Both the position numbers and the translations under genes were made by a program. 64,000 nt of DNA from Bacteroidales bacterium UBA6401 (GTDB taxonomy: Bacteria; Bacteroidota; Bacteroidia; Bacteroidales; UBA932): contig DJPX01000042.1 in assembly GCA_002438635.1 (NCBI GenBank), positions 1 to 64,000 on the forward strand. Direction: 5' to 3'. Within the stretch, counting starts at the first letter, position 1, and each line of letters begins with the position of its first letter. The notes below the pieces were generated by a model. That model did not search any database, was not told where the DNA came from, and saw only the letters and a program-made list of their open reading frames with translations. Positions 17,805-27,772 of the stretch are shown piece after piece.

Positions 17805-19493
17805 ATGAAGATACTCCAGTTAATATTACCCCTATGCCTAGTATCAGTTGCTGCCGGATGCAAGGATAATACTCGACTTATGCTAGTAGCGTCGAACTCG
17901 CCATATACTTGTCTTTATTCGTTTGATAAAAAAAACGGAGAACTAAAAGCGAGTGATTTTGCCGTAAGAGGCTCACAGATAAAAGTATATGAAAACGAAA
18001 TTATAAGTGTAGGCGACAGCACATATACCCAGGTTCAAAGCGCCCGTTCTCATAAATATTACATTAATACTCGAAATATCACTGCAGACAGCAGCGCGGT
18101 AGTGATGGAAAAAAGACTGTTCGCCAGAAGTAGCGTCTCCATTATATCCGACACTGCGACGTCTAAAATCAATGGTCTACTGCACAAGGGGGCAAGTGTG
18201 CAGGTGGAAGGAGCGGATTGGCCTGATAACAAAGGAGAAGTACATCGCTATAAAATACGTTGTGCCTCCGGACAGGGCTATGTATATGCCAAATATCTGA
18301 CCAAAAGTAAGGAAAGTGCACTTGCTCGTCACAAGCCGGAAGTTTATGATTCGCTTCACCTAGCAGTACGAAACAGCTTCGGTGGTGGAAAAGCATACGA
18401 TTGTGACTTTTATCCATACGAGAAGCCTACATTTGAAGATAACATGATGCCTCGTTCGTGTTATTCGCTTTACATTAATTTCGCTCCTGGAAATATTGCA
18501 AATATCGAGTCATACATAGCACTTGCTAAAAAAACTAAAATCAACACTTTTGTCATTGATATAAAAGATAATGAGTGCCCCGGCTTTAAGGCTGAAGCTA
18601 TGAAACGTTTCTCCCCTACCAATTATGCACGTGCTTCGTCTCGTGGCGAGGAACTTTATAGAAATGCTGTAAAAAGGTTACACGAAGAAGGTTTTTATGT
18701 AGTGGGAAGAATCACTTGTTTTAAAGATACTTACTTTGTGAAAGATAATCCACAGAGCGCCATTACAGAAAAAGCTACAGGGAAACCATACCTTCACAAT
18801 AAATCCTATTGGCCTAGTGCATATAATCGTAAAGTATGGCAGTTTAATGTGGAACTGGCCAAGGAAGCTGTAGAAAAATTCGGCTTTAACGAAATTAATT
18901 TTGACTATGTACGCTTCCCCGATAGAATGACACGAATCGAAGACCTTGTAGATTACCACAATAAGTATAATGAATCAAAGGTTCAAGCCATTCAACGTTT
19001 CGTTATGTATGCTTGCGATGAGATTCACGCGAAGGGAGCTTATGTTTCTATCGATGTTTTCGGAGAAAGTGCTAACCCGGGCTATACTACAGCATACGGC
19101 CAATATTGGCCCGCACTTTCAAATGTGGCTGATGTGATGTGTGGTATGCCATATCCGGATCACTTTCCAGATGGTTTCTATGGAATAAAAAAGCCTTGGA
19201 ACCATCCATACGAACTGCTTTACCAATGGGGACTCAGGGTCAAAGGGCGTCAAGCAGCCACTCCTGTTCCTGCTAAAGTGCGTACTTGGATACAAGCCTA
19301 TCATGTTATGAGACATGTAGACCCTAATGGAATAGATTACAACGCGGAAAATATAGAAAAAGAAATAAGAGGTCTTTTTGCTGCTGGCCTTTGTGATGGT
19401 TATATAACTTGGCTTTCTTCTTCAAGCCTAAAACGATACAAAGAACAAGCTCCTGCTTTCAAAATAGACTATCTAAAAGAATACAGCGACTAA
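17805..19493 (+). CDS. Putative glycoside hydrolase lipoprotein (DUF4015 type) with SH3-like domain
   Basis: 562 aa from the ATG at 17805. The frame is open from 17415, but a lipoprotein signal (LVSVAAGC, Cys19) and a promoter box place the start here. Residues about 60-170 look like one or two bacterial SH3-type modules (RLFARSSVSIIS, GQGYVYAKYL). From about 220 on it is a TIM-barrel putative glycoside hydrolase: NTFVIDIKD at 248-255 and INFDYVRFPD at 364-373, where the Asp/Arg of the family lie. Related proteins are thought to act on cell-surface polymers; no substrate is established here. The gene is monocistronic and convergent with the GH3 gene. Confidence 0.85.
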   Translation: MKILQLILPLCLVSVAAGCKDNTRLMLVASNSPYTCLYSFDKKNGELKASDFAVRGSQIKVYENEIISVGDSTYTQVQSARSHKYYINTRNITADSSAVVMEKRLFARSSVSIISDTATSKINGLLHKGASVQVEGADWPDNKGEVHRYKIRCASGQGYVYAKYLTKSKESALARHKPEVYDSLHLAVRNSFGGGKAYDCDFYPYEKPTFEDNMMPRSCYSLYINFAPGNIANIESYIALAKKTKINTFVIDIKDNECPGFKAEAMKRFSPTNYARASSRGEELYRNAVKRLHEEGFYVVGRITCFKDTYFVKDNPQSAITEKATGKPYLHNKSYWPSAYNRKVWQFNVELAKEAVEKFGFNEINFDYVRFPDRMTRIEDLVDYHNKYNESKVQAIQRFVMYACDEIHAKGAYVSIDVFGESANPGYTTAYGQYWPALSNVADVMCGMPYPDHFPDGFYGIKKPWNHPYELLYQWGLRVKGRQAATPVPAKVRTWIQAYHVMRHVDPNGIDYNAENIEKEIRGLFAAGLCDGYITWLSSSSLKRYKEQAPAFKIDYLKEYSD

Positions 19494-19580
19494 GTTACTA
19501 AAAATCATGTAAATAAATTTTAAAAGGGTTTAATTCTTGAGAATTGAATATTTAAAACGAAATCGACCTACTGAGATACA

Positions 19581-19620
19581 AAAAGGGGCTTGACTAATAA
19601 ATTTTTAGTCCGCCCCTTTA
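19581..19620. terminator. Bidirectional terminator
   Basis: AAAGGGGC-T-TGACTAA pairs with TTAGTC-C-GCCCCTTT around a short A/T loop. The minus strand continues as TTTTTTG, a good U tract for the GH3 operon; the plus side is weaker. It lies between two convergent genes. Confidence 0.8.
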
Positions 19621-19640
19621 AATTTGTAAGGTGGTGATGA

Positions 19641-21749
19641 TTAATCCATTAGAATTGTCACCGATGAGGTGTTAGCAGATGAAAGACCTACCTCTATCCG
19701 CCACTGGCCAGGCTCATTAGTCCAATTATGATCTGCATCATATATCTTAAATGCGTCTGGTTCCAATTCAAATTCCACAGTACGTGTTTGACCTGGCTCT
19801 ATAGACACCTTTGCGAATTCTTTTAGCATTTTTTCGCGAGGAACTACTGAAGCTACCAAATCAGCAATATACAACTGAACTACTTCCTCTCCTACTCTAT
19901 TGCCAGTGTTAGTTACATCCACACTAACTTTTACTGTTTCACCGATCCTGTAGTGTTCTTTTTCAACGCGAGGCTGGCTATACTTGTATGTAGTATAACT
20001 TAGACCGAATCCAAATGGAAATTCAGGTCCTTTCTCAATATCTGCGTGATATACATAGCCAAAAGTGCGAAGAGGGTTATACTGAATAGGAACTTGACCT
20101 ACATGACGAGGAAAAGTCTGTACTAATTTCCCTGAAGGATTAACATCTCCGCATAAAATATCCACAACGGAGAGTCCACCTTCAGTACCCGGATACCATG
20201 CCTCAAGCAAGGCATCACAATTATCTAACACATTTGAAAGACATAAAGGACGTCCATTAAAAAGAACGGCTACTACTTTACGACCTGCAGCTTTATGCTT
20301 TTTCAAAATAGCTATCTGGTCAGGTTCTATCTCTAATTTTCCTGTACTTACACCTTCTCCGATTATCTCACGTGGCTCTCCTATACATACTATAACTACC
20401 GGTGCGGAATTACGCACTGAGAAAACATCCTCTGCAGCTTTCTTTACTCCTATTACATCCTCTGCCTTACCGCTTGCACTCCAGTTCCCCAGATAATTTT
20501 TGCTACCATCGGCAAAAGGACCTACCACACTTATCTCACTGCCTTTATTTAGAGGTAAAATGCCATTATTCTTTAAAAGTACCATTGAACTGGATGCCGC
20601 TTTACGTGCCGTATTGCGGATATCGGCGCTTCTAACCTCTTTCTTTTCGCGTTCTTCATCAAAATATCTAAAAGGGTCGTCGAAAAGTCCCATCTGGAAT
20701 TTTGCTTTAAGGCAATGATATGCCGCATCGCGAATTCTTTCTTTCGATACTTTTCCTTCGTCATAAAGCTGCTTTAGATGATTTATGGAGTACTCAGAGG
20801 CCATGTCCATGTCTATACCTGCATTAATGGCCTTACGCACAGATTCACTTTCACTATTCTCTGCACCTTCCTTTATGGCGTAGTACATAGTTTTCCAATC
20901 TGTCATCAAAAGGCCATCGAAATGTAATTCATCGCGCAAGACATCATTTAAAAGAAATTTGCTATAAGAAACAGGGATGCCATCATATATGGTATATGAC
21001 TCCATAAGAGAGCCTACACCTGCCTCTATACACGCACGATATGGTGGAAGATAAGTTTCCTCCAATTCGCGAAGGGAAAATTCACTATTTAGATAATCCA
21101 ATCCAGCTCCTAATTTAGCATATCCGGCGAAGTGTTTTACACAAGCCATAATAGTATATGGATCAGAAAGATCATCCCCCTGAAATCCTTTGACTCTGGC
21201 CACAGCCAATTCGGAAGTAAGATATGGGTCTTCGCCGCTCGTCTCCATTATACGTCCCCAGCGTCCATCCGTTGAGATATCTACCATAGGAGCGTATGTG
21301 AGCTGGACGCCGGCCGAAGCAGCCTCACGAGCGATAGCTGCAGAATTGGCCCGAACCTGTTCTCTATCCCAGCTACAAGCTTCGGCTAGGGGTATAGGGA
21401 AAATAGTGCGATATCCATGAATGATATCCTCATGAAACATAAGAGGAATCCCCAGGCGGCTAGAGCGAAGTGCATCCTCTTGTAGAGAGCGGTTAAGTTG
21501 TGTACCGCAACTTTTCAAAATGGCACCGACCTTGTCTTGGGCAATGGAGGCACGAACAGATGAGTCGTTATGTTCCCAGCGAGGCAGCAGATTTACTTGT
21601 GCTATCATCTCGTCAATGGTCATCCTGTCCAAAAGGTCATCAAGCCTTTTTTCTAAAGGTGCTGTAGGGTCTTTATACACAAGCGTGGAGTCGTTAGCGC
21701 ATGAGGCAAATGCTAGTGCAAGACCGAGCAGTAAAATCGTTTTTTTCAT
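19641..21749 (-). CDS. Glycoside hydrolase family 3 beta-glucosidase-type lipoprotein
   Basis: 702 aa from the ATG at 21749; an in-frame ATG 14 codons upstream overlaps the previous gene and lacks a signal peptide. The lipobox is AFASC (Cys17). The GH3 N-terminal barrel includes KHFAGYA and the nucleophile motif LLMTDWK with Asp284; the GH3 C-terminal domain and a fibronectin-III-like end domain follow (FGFGLSYTTYKY). It should release beta-linked glucose or a similar sugar in the periplasm. It is the last gene of a three-gene operon, starting 16 nt after the nucleoside kinase stop. Substrate specificity is not readable. Confidence 0.93.
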   Translation of the reverse strand: MKKTILLLGLALAFASCANDSTLVYKDPTAPLEKRLDDLLDRMTIDEMIAQVNLLPRWEHNDSSVRASIAQDKVGAILKSCGTQLNRSLQEDALRSSRLGIPLMFHEDIIHGYRTIFPIPLAEACSWDREQVRANSAAIAREAASAGVQLTYAPMVDISTDGRWGRIMETSGEDPYLTSELAVARVKGFQGDDLSDPYTIMACVKHFAGYAKLGAGLDYLNSEFSLRELEETYLPPYRACIEAGVGSLMESYTIYDGIPVSYSKFLLNDVLRDELHFDGLLMTDWKTMYYAIKEGAENSESESVRKAINAGIDMDMASEYSINHLKQLYDEGKVSKERIRDAAYHCLKAKFQMGLFDDPFRYFDEEREKKEVRSADIRNTARKAASSSMVLLKNNGILPLNKGSEISVVGPFADGSKNYLGNWSASGKAEDVIGVKKAAEDVFSVRNSAPVVIVCIGEPREIIGEGVSTGKLEIEPDQIAILKKHKAAGRKVVAVLFNGRPLCLSNVLDNCDALLEAWYPGTEGGLSVVDILCGDVNPSGKLVQTFPRHVGQVPIQYNPLRTFGYVYHADIEKGPEFPFGFGLSYTTYKYSQPRVEKEHYRIGETVKVSVDVTNTGNRVGEEVVQLYIADLVASVVPREKMLKEFAKVSIEPGQTRTVEFELEPDAFKIYDADHNWTNEPGQWRIEVGLSSANTSSVTILMD

Positions 21750-21765
21750 TAAAGCAGTTTTGTTT

Positions 21766-23439
21766 TTATAAGTTGTTAAAGCTACTTCCACCGAGGAATT
21801 CTCTAAGAAGTGATGTTGATGGAATCTCTTTATCTGAAACAGCTGTAAAATAGTGTATGAATTTTAGAAGTCGATGCGCTTCAGAATATTCCGGGCAGTT
21901 TTTAGGTATTGTTCTAAGTATCGGATCGGCGTGATTCCTCAAGACGGCAAATTCTACAAGATAGGCTGAGTTAAACATGACGTCGGCGTTCTCCTGATAT
22001 GGATAAATCCATTTTTCTTCGGCATCTATTACATTAGGCCACTGCTTTATAGTTTCTACAGCAGAAAAAGCGCCCTTATTGTAATCGCGTACTATTCTTC
22101 TCAGCAGACGATTATCTACAGGAGGAATACAGTTATGATTATCCAAACTGATACTTGTCAAGGTAGATATGAATATACGGAACTTACACTCATCGTCTAT
22201 CCTATCGGTAAGTCGAGGATTTAGAGCGTGTATGCCTTCTATTAGTAGCACACTACCCTCCTTCATACGAAGTTTCTTTCCATTATATTCCCGTTTACCT
22301 GTAGTGAAATTATATGTAGGCACTTCCACCTCTTCGCCCGAAAGAAGCTTTATTATGTCATTTTGAAGAGACTCGTGATCTACCGTTTCGAAATTATCAA
22401 AATCATAACTACCATTAGGCAGAAGCGGAGTGTCAGCTCTATTCACAAAATAATCGTCCGTCGAAAAAGAAATAGGAGAAAGGCCGCATACTCTAAGCTG
22501 CACGCTAAGACGCCTGCAAAATGTAGTTTTACCGGAACTGCTTGGCCCTGTAATAAGAATGAGTCTTACATTTTGAGGACTATAATAGCGACGTTCGATT
22601 TCCTCAGCTATCTTTACTATTTTCTTTTCCTGCAAAGCTTCAGCCACTTGTATCAGTTCACTACCACAGCCTTTTTTTAGACGATGGTTTACATCTCCTA
22701 CATTATTAAGTCTTGTAATTATGTTCCATCTTAGATTCTCCCTAAACATCTCGTATGTTTTCGGTTGAGGAACGAAAGGGGCAAGTCGCGACGGATCATG
22801 CCTGTCCGGAATGCGGATCAATATGCCATCATAGCATTTCATTATATCCCATACAGTTAGGAACCCGGCTGATGGAAGTAACCTGCCATAATAATAATCC
22901 GGAGAGTCGCCTAACAGATAGTAGTCAGTATAAACATCTTCGCTTGTATCCAATAGCCTTACCTTGTCAATATAACCTAAGTCCCGAAAAATCTTAATGG
23001 CTTCACCTATTTGAACTTCTCTTCGATGGAAGGCGACATCTTCATCCACAATTTTGCGCATATTATTTTTAAGCAGTTGCACATCTTCTTCTGTGAGCGA
23101 AGAATCATCCTTCTTTTTAATATTGCAATAAAAACCACCGGAAAGCGGGTGTTCCAGATAGGTACGGCATCCCTTAAAAGTTTCATGTGCTGCCTTAAAT
23201 AGCAAGAAGAATAGCGACCTGGTATAGACTCGCATAGCACAAGGACTTGTAGCATCGACAAATTCAACGTCTCTATTATTATATACCCTGAATTTAAGAC
23301 CTTGGGAGACATTATTTACCTTAGCCGATATTATAGGATACGGCCTGTCAAATTCAAAACTTGGCAACATTTCGAGCAGCGTAGTGCCCTCTTGGAAATC
23401 CTTATAGGTTCCCGTATTTTTACAATAAATATGAAGCAT
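21766..23439 (-). CDS. TGS-domain nucleoside (uridine-type) kinase
   Basis: 557 aa. The N-terminal 60 residues resemble a TGS domain, and the middle resembles the second additional domain of threonyl-tRNA synthetase. The C-terminal half is a P-loop kinase with GPSSSGKTT at 298-306 and FSTDDYFVNR, as in the phosphoribulokinase/uridine kinase family. This fused form is usual in Bacteroidales, annotated as nucleoside kinase; uridine or cytidine phosphorylation is the likely reaction. It overlaps the stop of the upstream GH3-N gene by 1 nt (TAATG), so translation is coupled. The link to glycosidases in one operon may be historical. Confidence 0.88.
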   Translation of the reverse strand: MLHIYCKNTGTYKDFQEGTTLLEMLPSFEFDRPYPIISAKVNNVSQGLKFRVYNNRDVEFVDATSPCAMRVYTRSLFFLLFKAAHETFKGCRTYLEHPLSGGFYCNIKKKDDSSLTEEDVQLLKNNMRKIVDEDVAFHRREVQIGEAIKIFRDLGYIDKVRLLDTSEDVYTDYYLLGDSPDYYYGRLLPSAGFLTVWDIMKCYDGILIRIPDRHDPSRLAPFVPQPKTYEMFRENLRWNIITRLNNVGDVNHRLKKGCGSELIQVAEALQEKKIVKIAEEIERRYYSPQNVRLILITGPSSSGKTTFCRRLSVQLRVCGLSPISFSTDDYFVNRADTPLLPNGSYDFDNFETVDHESLQNDIIKLLSGEEVEVPTYNFTTGKREYNGKKLRMKEGSVLLIEGIHALNPRLTDRIDDECKFRIFISTLTSISLDNHNCIPPVDNRLLRRIVRDYNKGAFSAVETIKQWPNVIDAEEKWIYPYQENADVMFNSAYLVEFAVLRNHADPILRTIPKNCPEYSEAHRLLKFIHYFTAVSDKEIPSTSLLREFLGGSSFNNL

Positions 23440-24482
23440 TATTGAATGATATGAAGTTTCTTCTTTAATTTTAGCACCCTAAATACTTTAGCATCAAGTT
23501 CTTCAGAGGAAAATTCACCATTTTCAACCCTCTGCGTAATGGCATCTATTATTTTTCTTACACTACACGCGCCCAGTAGCATATCTGCTCCAGCCTTATA
23601 TGCGGCAACACTGGCGCTTACATCATCACCATCAAAGTGCTTCAACAGACCTTGCATCATAAGCCCATCAGTTACAATAACTCCTTTATAGCCCAATTCG
23701 TTTCGAAGCAATTCATATATTGGTTTGGAAATACTTGATGGAACACCACTTGGATCAAGAGCCGGAACACTCAAATGCCCCATCATAACCATATCAACAT
23801 CTTCTTTTATCATCCTTTTGAATGGGGCCAATTCTACCGAGTCCAATCTTGCTCTATCGTGATTAACTACAGGAAGTCCTTTGTGGCTATCGACAGAGGT
23901 GTCACCATGACCCGGGAAATGCTTGGCACAAGCGCCAATTCCTTCATCGTGCAGACCCTTGGCATACGCGCTTGCAAAGTCGCTTACTCTCTGCACGTTA
24001 TCGCCAAATGCTCGAAAGCCAATTACCGGGTTATCCGGATTAGTATTTACATCACACACGGGGGCTAGGTTCACAGCCAAGCCCAATTCCTTTAACTCCG
24101 CTCCTATCTGCCTGCCTACTTCGTATGCCTGCCCAGCGCTTTCTATTTCGCTGGCATAGGGCAAACGATCATAGTCATCCCTTAGTCTCATCTGGGCGCC
24201 CCACTCTGCATCAATGCATGTAAATAATGGATATTTACTATCCGCTTTAAGTCGAGGGATAAGACTATTCACTTCCTCCAAAGTGCTAACCATTACTATA
24301 ACACCACCTATATGGTCACGCGTTACAAGAGAATCAATTTCAGGGTCATAATGGTGGGCGACAAGCAGTTGTGCCACTTTATCCCGTGTGGACATCTCAC
24401 GCATCATAGTGCGTATCCCGACTTCGCTACAAGAGCTAAGTAGCAATAAAGCCCATGCTAAAAGAACAGATACCTTTTTCAT
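23439..24482 (-). CDS. GH3 N-domain beta-N-acetylhexosaminidase-like lipoprotein (NagZ type)
   Basis: 347 aa from the ATG at 24482; a start 6 codons upstream is possible but gives a poorer signal peptide. The lipobox is LLSSC (Cys18). It holds only the GH3 barrel domain. The NagZ hallmark KHFPGHG (187-193) with DSH at 198-200 supplies the His/Asp general acid pair, and the nucleophile is Asp272 in VIVTDGLMM. Such enzymes cut N-acetylglucosamine from muropeptides; as an exported lipoprotein it would work in the periplasm on peptidoglycan fragments, not in the cytosol like E. coli NagZ. It is the first gene of the operon with the kinase and the GH3 beta-glucosidase. Confidence 0.88.
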   Translation of the reverse strand: MKKVSVLLAWALLLLSSCSEVGIRTMMREMSTRDKVAQLLVAHHYDPEIDSLVTRDHIGGVIVMVSTLEEVNSLIPRLKADSKYPLFTCIDAEWGAQMRLRDDYDRLPYASEIESAGQAYEVGRQIGAELKELGLAVNLAPVCDVNTNPDNPVIGFRAFGDNVQRVSDFASAYAKGLHDEGIGACAKHFPGHGDTSVDSHKGLPVVNHDRARLDSVELAPFKRMIKEDVDMVMMGHLSVPALDPSGVPSSISKPIYELLRNELGYKGVIVTDGLMMQGLLKHFDGDDVSASVAAYKAGADMLLGACSVRKIIDAITQRVENGEFSSEELDAKVFRVLKLKKKLHIIQ

Positions 24483-24497
24483 TTCGAATACAAAGCA

Positions 24498-24505
24498 CAA
24501 ATTTA
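24498..24505 (-). promoter_or_regulatory. Putative -7 box for the NagZ-like operon
   Basis: The minus strand reads TAAATTTG, 15 nt before the ATG at 24482, in a 48-nt divergent intergenic region. No clear -33 element was found. Confidence 0.35.
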
Positions 24506-24517
24506 ATGAATAATTAG

Positions 24518-24525
24518 TATTTTTG
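24518..24525 (+). promoter_or_regulatory. Putative -7 box very close to the M23 peptidase start
   Basis: TATTTTTG matches TAnnTTTG but ends 5 nt before the ATG at 24531. If it is used, the mRNA would be leaderless or nearly so. Confidence 0.3.
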
Positions 24526-24530
24526 TCATT

Positions 24531-25745
24531 ATGTTAAAAAAGATAATTCACTTTTTAGGGATACTTATTTTTACTTGTAGTATATATAGCTGCAACAACC
24601 ATTCGGATAACAAACGCAACGAAGAATCGGAGACTATTCCCCCCATCGGTTTTAGAACTACAGACTACGAATTATATACTACAAGTGTTAAAAGAAATGA
24701 AACACTGCCGGCACTCCTAAAAAGACTTGGCATGCCGTCAGATTCGATGGGCGTGTTAGTATCAAAATTAGACACCTTGTTCAATCCAAGACGCATGAAA
24801 ATTGGACAGAAAGTCGAAGCATATTATAGTGGCGATTCACTTACTCACAGACTCGAATACGCTGTGTACTCTCATTCCAAGACTAAGGTAACTGTCTTTA
24901 AATGTGCTGATTCGCTATACTTATGGAATTACATTAAACCAGTTGAGCATCAACAGAGAAAAGCAGATGTGGTGATAAACAACTCTTTATGGGCGGATCT
25001 TACAGCACAAGGCGCACCAGCTCAGCTAGTCATAGAGTTAGCAGATATTTATGCATGGACAGTTAACTTTTTCGGACTTCAAAAAGGTGATAGGTTCCAG
25101 ACTATCTATACTCAAAGTGTGTGTGAGGGGGAAGTGATAGGAGTCGACCACGTGGATTTTTGTAAATACTCCAGAGGAGACGACCAAGTGTGCGCTATTC
25201 GTTTTGATATTCCGGGAAAAGGTGACAAGTATTTTAACCCTCAGGGCGAAAACCTTAGAAAAGCCTTTTTAAAGGCACCTCTTAAATTCACACGCGTGAG
25301 CAGTAAATTCACCATGCGTCGCAAGCACCCTATAACAGGCCAAGTTCGTCCTCATACTGGTGTGGACTATGCCGCGCCTATGGGTACTCCTGTTGTTGCC
25401 TTGGGAGATGGAGTGGTTACTTTTGCCGGATGGACTAACAATGGTGGTGGCAACATGATAAAAATACAGCACAACTCCGTTTACAATACCGGCTACCTTC
25501 ACCTAAAAGGATTCGCCAGTGGCATAAAAAAAGGGAAACGCGTAACACAAGGTCAGGTAATTGGATATGTCGGATCGACCGGTCGAAGCACAGGGCCACA
25601 TCTGGATTTCCGCGTATGGAAAAATGGCACACCTATAGATCCACTAGCTATGAAATCTCCTGCTGCTGAGCCACTTCCTTCGCAATACAAGCCACAGCTA
25701 GATTCGCTTTTCACCACCTATTCGAATATGCTAAATGGAGATTAA
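24531..25745 (+). CDS. M23 family peptidoglycan endopeptidase, lipoprotein
   Basis: 404 aa. The signal peptide ends in SIYSC (lipobox Cys21). The N-terminal half holds an OapA/LysM-like region (TLPALLKRLGMPSDS). The C-terminal M23 lysostaphin-type domain shows HTGVDYAAP (HxxxD zinc motif) and GPHLDFRVW (the last zinc His). It should cut cross-links or stem peptides of peptidoglycan in the periplasm and is likely active, since its metal ligands are kept. Its 3' end overlaps the next gene, trmO, by 11 nt in another frame, so the two are co-transcribed though functionally unrelated. Confidence 0.9.
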   Translation: MLKKIIHFLGILIFTCSIYSCNNHSDNKRNEESETIPPIGFRTTDYELYTTSVKRNETLPALLKRLGMPSDSMGVLVSKLDTLFNPRRMKIGQKVEAYYSGDSLTHRLEYAVYSHSKTKVTVFKCADSLYLWNYIKPVEHQQRKADVVINNSLWADLTAQGAPAQLVIELADIYAWTVNFFGLQKGDRFQTIYTQSVCEGEVIGVDHVDFCKYSRGDDQVCAIRFDIPGKGDKYFNPQGENLRKAFLKAPLKFTRVSSKFTMRRKHPITGQVRPHTGVDYAAPMGTPVVALGDGVVTFAGWTNNGGGNMIKIQHNSVYNTGYLHLKGFASGIKKGKRVTQGQVIGYVGSTGRSTGPHLDFRVWKNGTPIDPLAMKSPAAEPLPSQYKPQLDSLFTTYSNMLNGD

Positions 25746-26427
25746 ACCTATTGCCATCTTTCATTCGCCATTTAAAGAAAAATTCGGCATTCCTAGGCAA
25801 AGCGGAATAGCCGGTGAGCTTATAGGCTACATAGAATTCGAAAAAGAGTATGCTAAGGAAGAATCTCTTAGAGGGATCGATGGATTTGACTATTTGTGGC
25901 TGATATGGGAATTTAACCTAAACACAGAAGGAAGTTCACTCTCTGTTAGACCACCAAGACTCGGTGGTAATCAAAAAGTAGGGGTCTTCGCATCTCGCTC
26001 TCCATTTAGACCTAATAGATTAGGACTCTCCTGCGTTAAATTAGAAAATGTCGACATAGAAAGAGGCATTTTAGAAGTGAGTGGCGCTGATATTGCCGAT
26101 GGCACACCCATATACGATGTAAAACCATACCTATGCTACTGCGATTCACATCCTAACTCCCGTAATGGTTTTGTAGATGTAAAGGAATGGAAAAGTCTTG
26201 ATGTAATCCCTTCTTGTCTAGCCGTAGAGAGAGAATTGAACGATACATTCAGTGCTGAGCAGATAGATGCTCTATTTGCTGTTCTTGCCCAAGACCCTCG
26301 TCCTCAATATCATAAAAACAGCACTCCGAGCAGAAGTTACGGGATGCTGTTTTATGATGTAAATGTATGTTTTCACATTGAAGACGACACTGTGGTCATC
26401 GACAAGGTGGAACGAACTTTAGAATAG
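25735..26427 (+). CDS. trmO: tRNA (N6-threonylcarbamoyladenosine37-N6)-methyltransferase TrmO
   Basis: 230 aa, normal length for the TsaA/TrmO family. Hallmarks are IKPIAIFHSPFKEKFGIPRQ at the start, FDYLWLIWEFN, and the SPFRPNRLGLSCVKLE block; DIADGTPIYDVKPYL follows. It uses S-adenosylmethionine to methylate t6A37 in tRNA for threonine. It overlaps the M23 gene by 11 nt, and its 3' end overlaps the convergent gcvPB by 32 nt, so there is no room for a terminator between them. Confidence 0.94.
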   Translation: MEIKPIAIFHSPFKEKFGIPRQSGIAGELIGYIEFEKEYAKEESLRGIDGFDYLWLIWEFNLNTEGSSLSVRPPRLGGNQKVGVFASRSPFRPNRLGLSCVKLENVDIERGILEVSGADIADGTPIYDVKPYLCYCDSHPNSRNGFVDVKEWKSLDVIPSCLAVERELNDTFSAEQIDALFAVLAQDPRPQYHKNSTPSRSYGMLFYDVNVCFHIEDDTVVIDKVERTLE

Positions 26428-27772
26428 GATTACGAGCGGCTAAAGTCTCGTCCGGGCGCGATACCGGAGTATGGTGCGGCGCGTCCTTAAGTAGTTGAGG
26501 ATTAGTCTTTGCTTCCTCTGCTATCTTCTCCATAACCTCTATAAATCCATCTATAGTTTCTTTAGATTCCGTTTCAGTAGGCTCTATCATTATGGTTTGA
26601 TGGAATAGTAGCGGGAAGTAGATTGTAGGAGCATGGTAACCATAGTCGAGCAGTCTCTTGGCCACATCCAAGGTGGTGACACCATTTGGCTCTTTCAAGC
26701 CATCGAATACGAATTCGTGTTTACAGATGCTATCTATAGGAAGCTTGTAACTATCACGAAGTGACTCTTTTATATAATTGGCATTCAGGGTGGCCAATTT
26801 ACCCACCATACGAATATTCTGCCGTCCAAGGCTCAGAATATATGCCAACGCCTTAATTATAACACCAGTATTCCCATGGAATGCTGAAGTGCGTATTGTT
26901 GGGATAAGACTTGCTAATTTATCAGAAACACCCACTGGGCCGCTACCAGGGCCGCCACCTCCGTGAGGAGTAGAAAAAGTCTTATGCAGGTTAAGATGCA
27001 TTATATCAAATCCCATATCACATGGCCGCACCATACCCATAAGTGGGTTCATATTTGCACCATCATAATAGAGAAGTCCCCCACAACCATGAACAAGTTC
27101 GGCTATTTCTTTAATATCTCTTTCAAATAATCCAAGTGTGTTAGGATTAGTAAGCATTATCCCAGCTAAGTCTTCTCCTAATAAAGGCTTTAAAGAATTT
27201 ACATCGACCAGGCCGTCGGGGCCGGATTTTACTACTACCACCTCAAGACCCGCTATAGCGGCACTTGCCGGGTTCGTGCCATGAGCACTATCTGGGACGA
27301 TAATACGTTTACGGGCAAAATCTCCCTTAGATTCGTGGTATGCTCGCATAAGCATAAGGCCTGTAAGTTCTCCGTGGGCTCCTGCACATGGTTGGAATGT
27401 AAAACGAGACATGCCAGTTATAGCACACAAATACTTCTGCGTAAGTTCGTATATTTTCTCTAACCCTTCCGAGCGCATTAGAGGATGAGTGTTCTGAAAT
27501 TGAGGATAAGCACTTACCTCTTCGTTAATCTTAGGATTATACTTCATAGTACAACTCCCCAAAGGATAAAACCCTGTATCTACCCCGAAGTTCATCTGAG
27601 AAAGGTTAGTGTAGTGACGAACCACATCAGGTTCACTGACTTCTGGAAGAGCAAGTGGCATCTTTCTTTTCAAGTTATTAGGTATGCTGACCTGTGCTTT
27701 AGCTTCTCTTAACGAAAAGCCTATTCTCCCACTTTTAGAAAGTTCAAAAATGAGTTTATCGTAGTACTTCAT
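26396..27772 (-). CDS. gcvPB: Glycine dehydrogenase (decarboxylating) subunit 2
   Basis: 458 aa, matching the C-terminal half of glycine cleavage P-protein. The PLP lysine is K264 in NLHKTFSTPHGGGGPG, preceded by the GANMNPLMG region. With GcvPA it decarboxylates glycine and passes the aminomethyl group to lipoyl-GcvH. It overlaps the stop of gcvPA by 1 nt (TAATG). It is the last gene of the gcv operon, and its 3' end overlaps trmO on the other strand. Confidence 0.96.
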   Translation of the reverse strand: MKYYDKLIFELSKSGRIGFSLREAKAQVSIPNNLKRKMPLALPEVSEPDVVRHYTNLSQMNFGVDTGFYPLGSCTMKYNPKINEEVSAYPQFQNTHPLMRSEGLEKIYELTQKYLCAITGMSRFTFQPCAGAHGELTGLMLMRAYHESKGDFARKRIIVPDSAHGTNPASAAIAGLEVVVVKSGPDGLVDVNSLKPLLGEDLAGIMLTNPNTLGLFERDIKEIAELVHGCGGLLYYDGANMNPLMGMVRPCDMGFDIMHLNLHKTFSTPHGGGGPGSGPVGVSDKLASLIPTIRTSAFHGNTGVIIKALAYILSLGRQNIRMVGKLATLNANYIKESLRDSYKLPIDSICKHEFVFDGLKEPNGVTTLDVAKRLLDYGYHAPTIYFPLLFHQTIMIEPTETESKETIDGFIEVMEKIAEEAKTNPQLLKDAPHHTPVSRPDETLAARNPILKFVPPCR

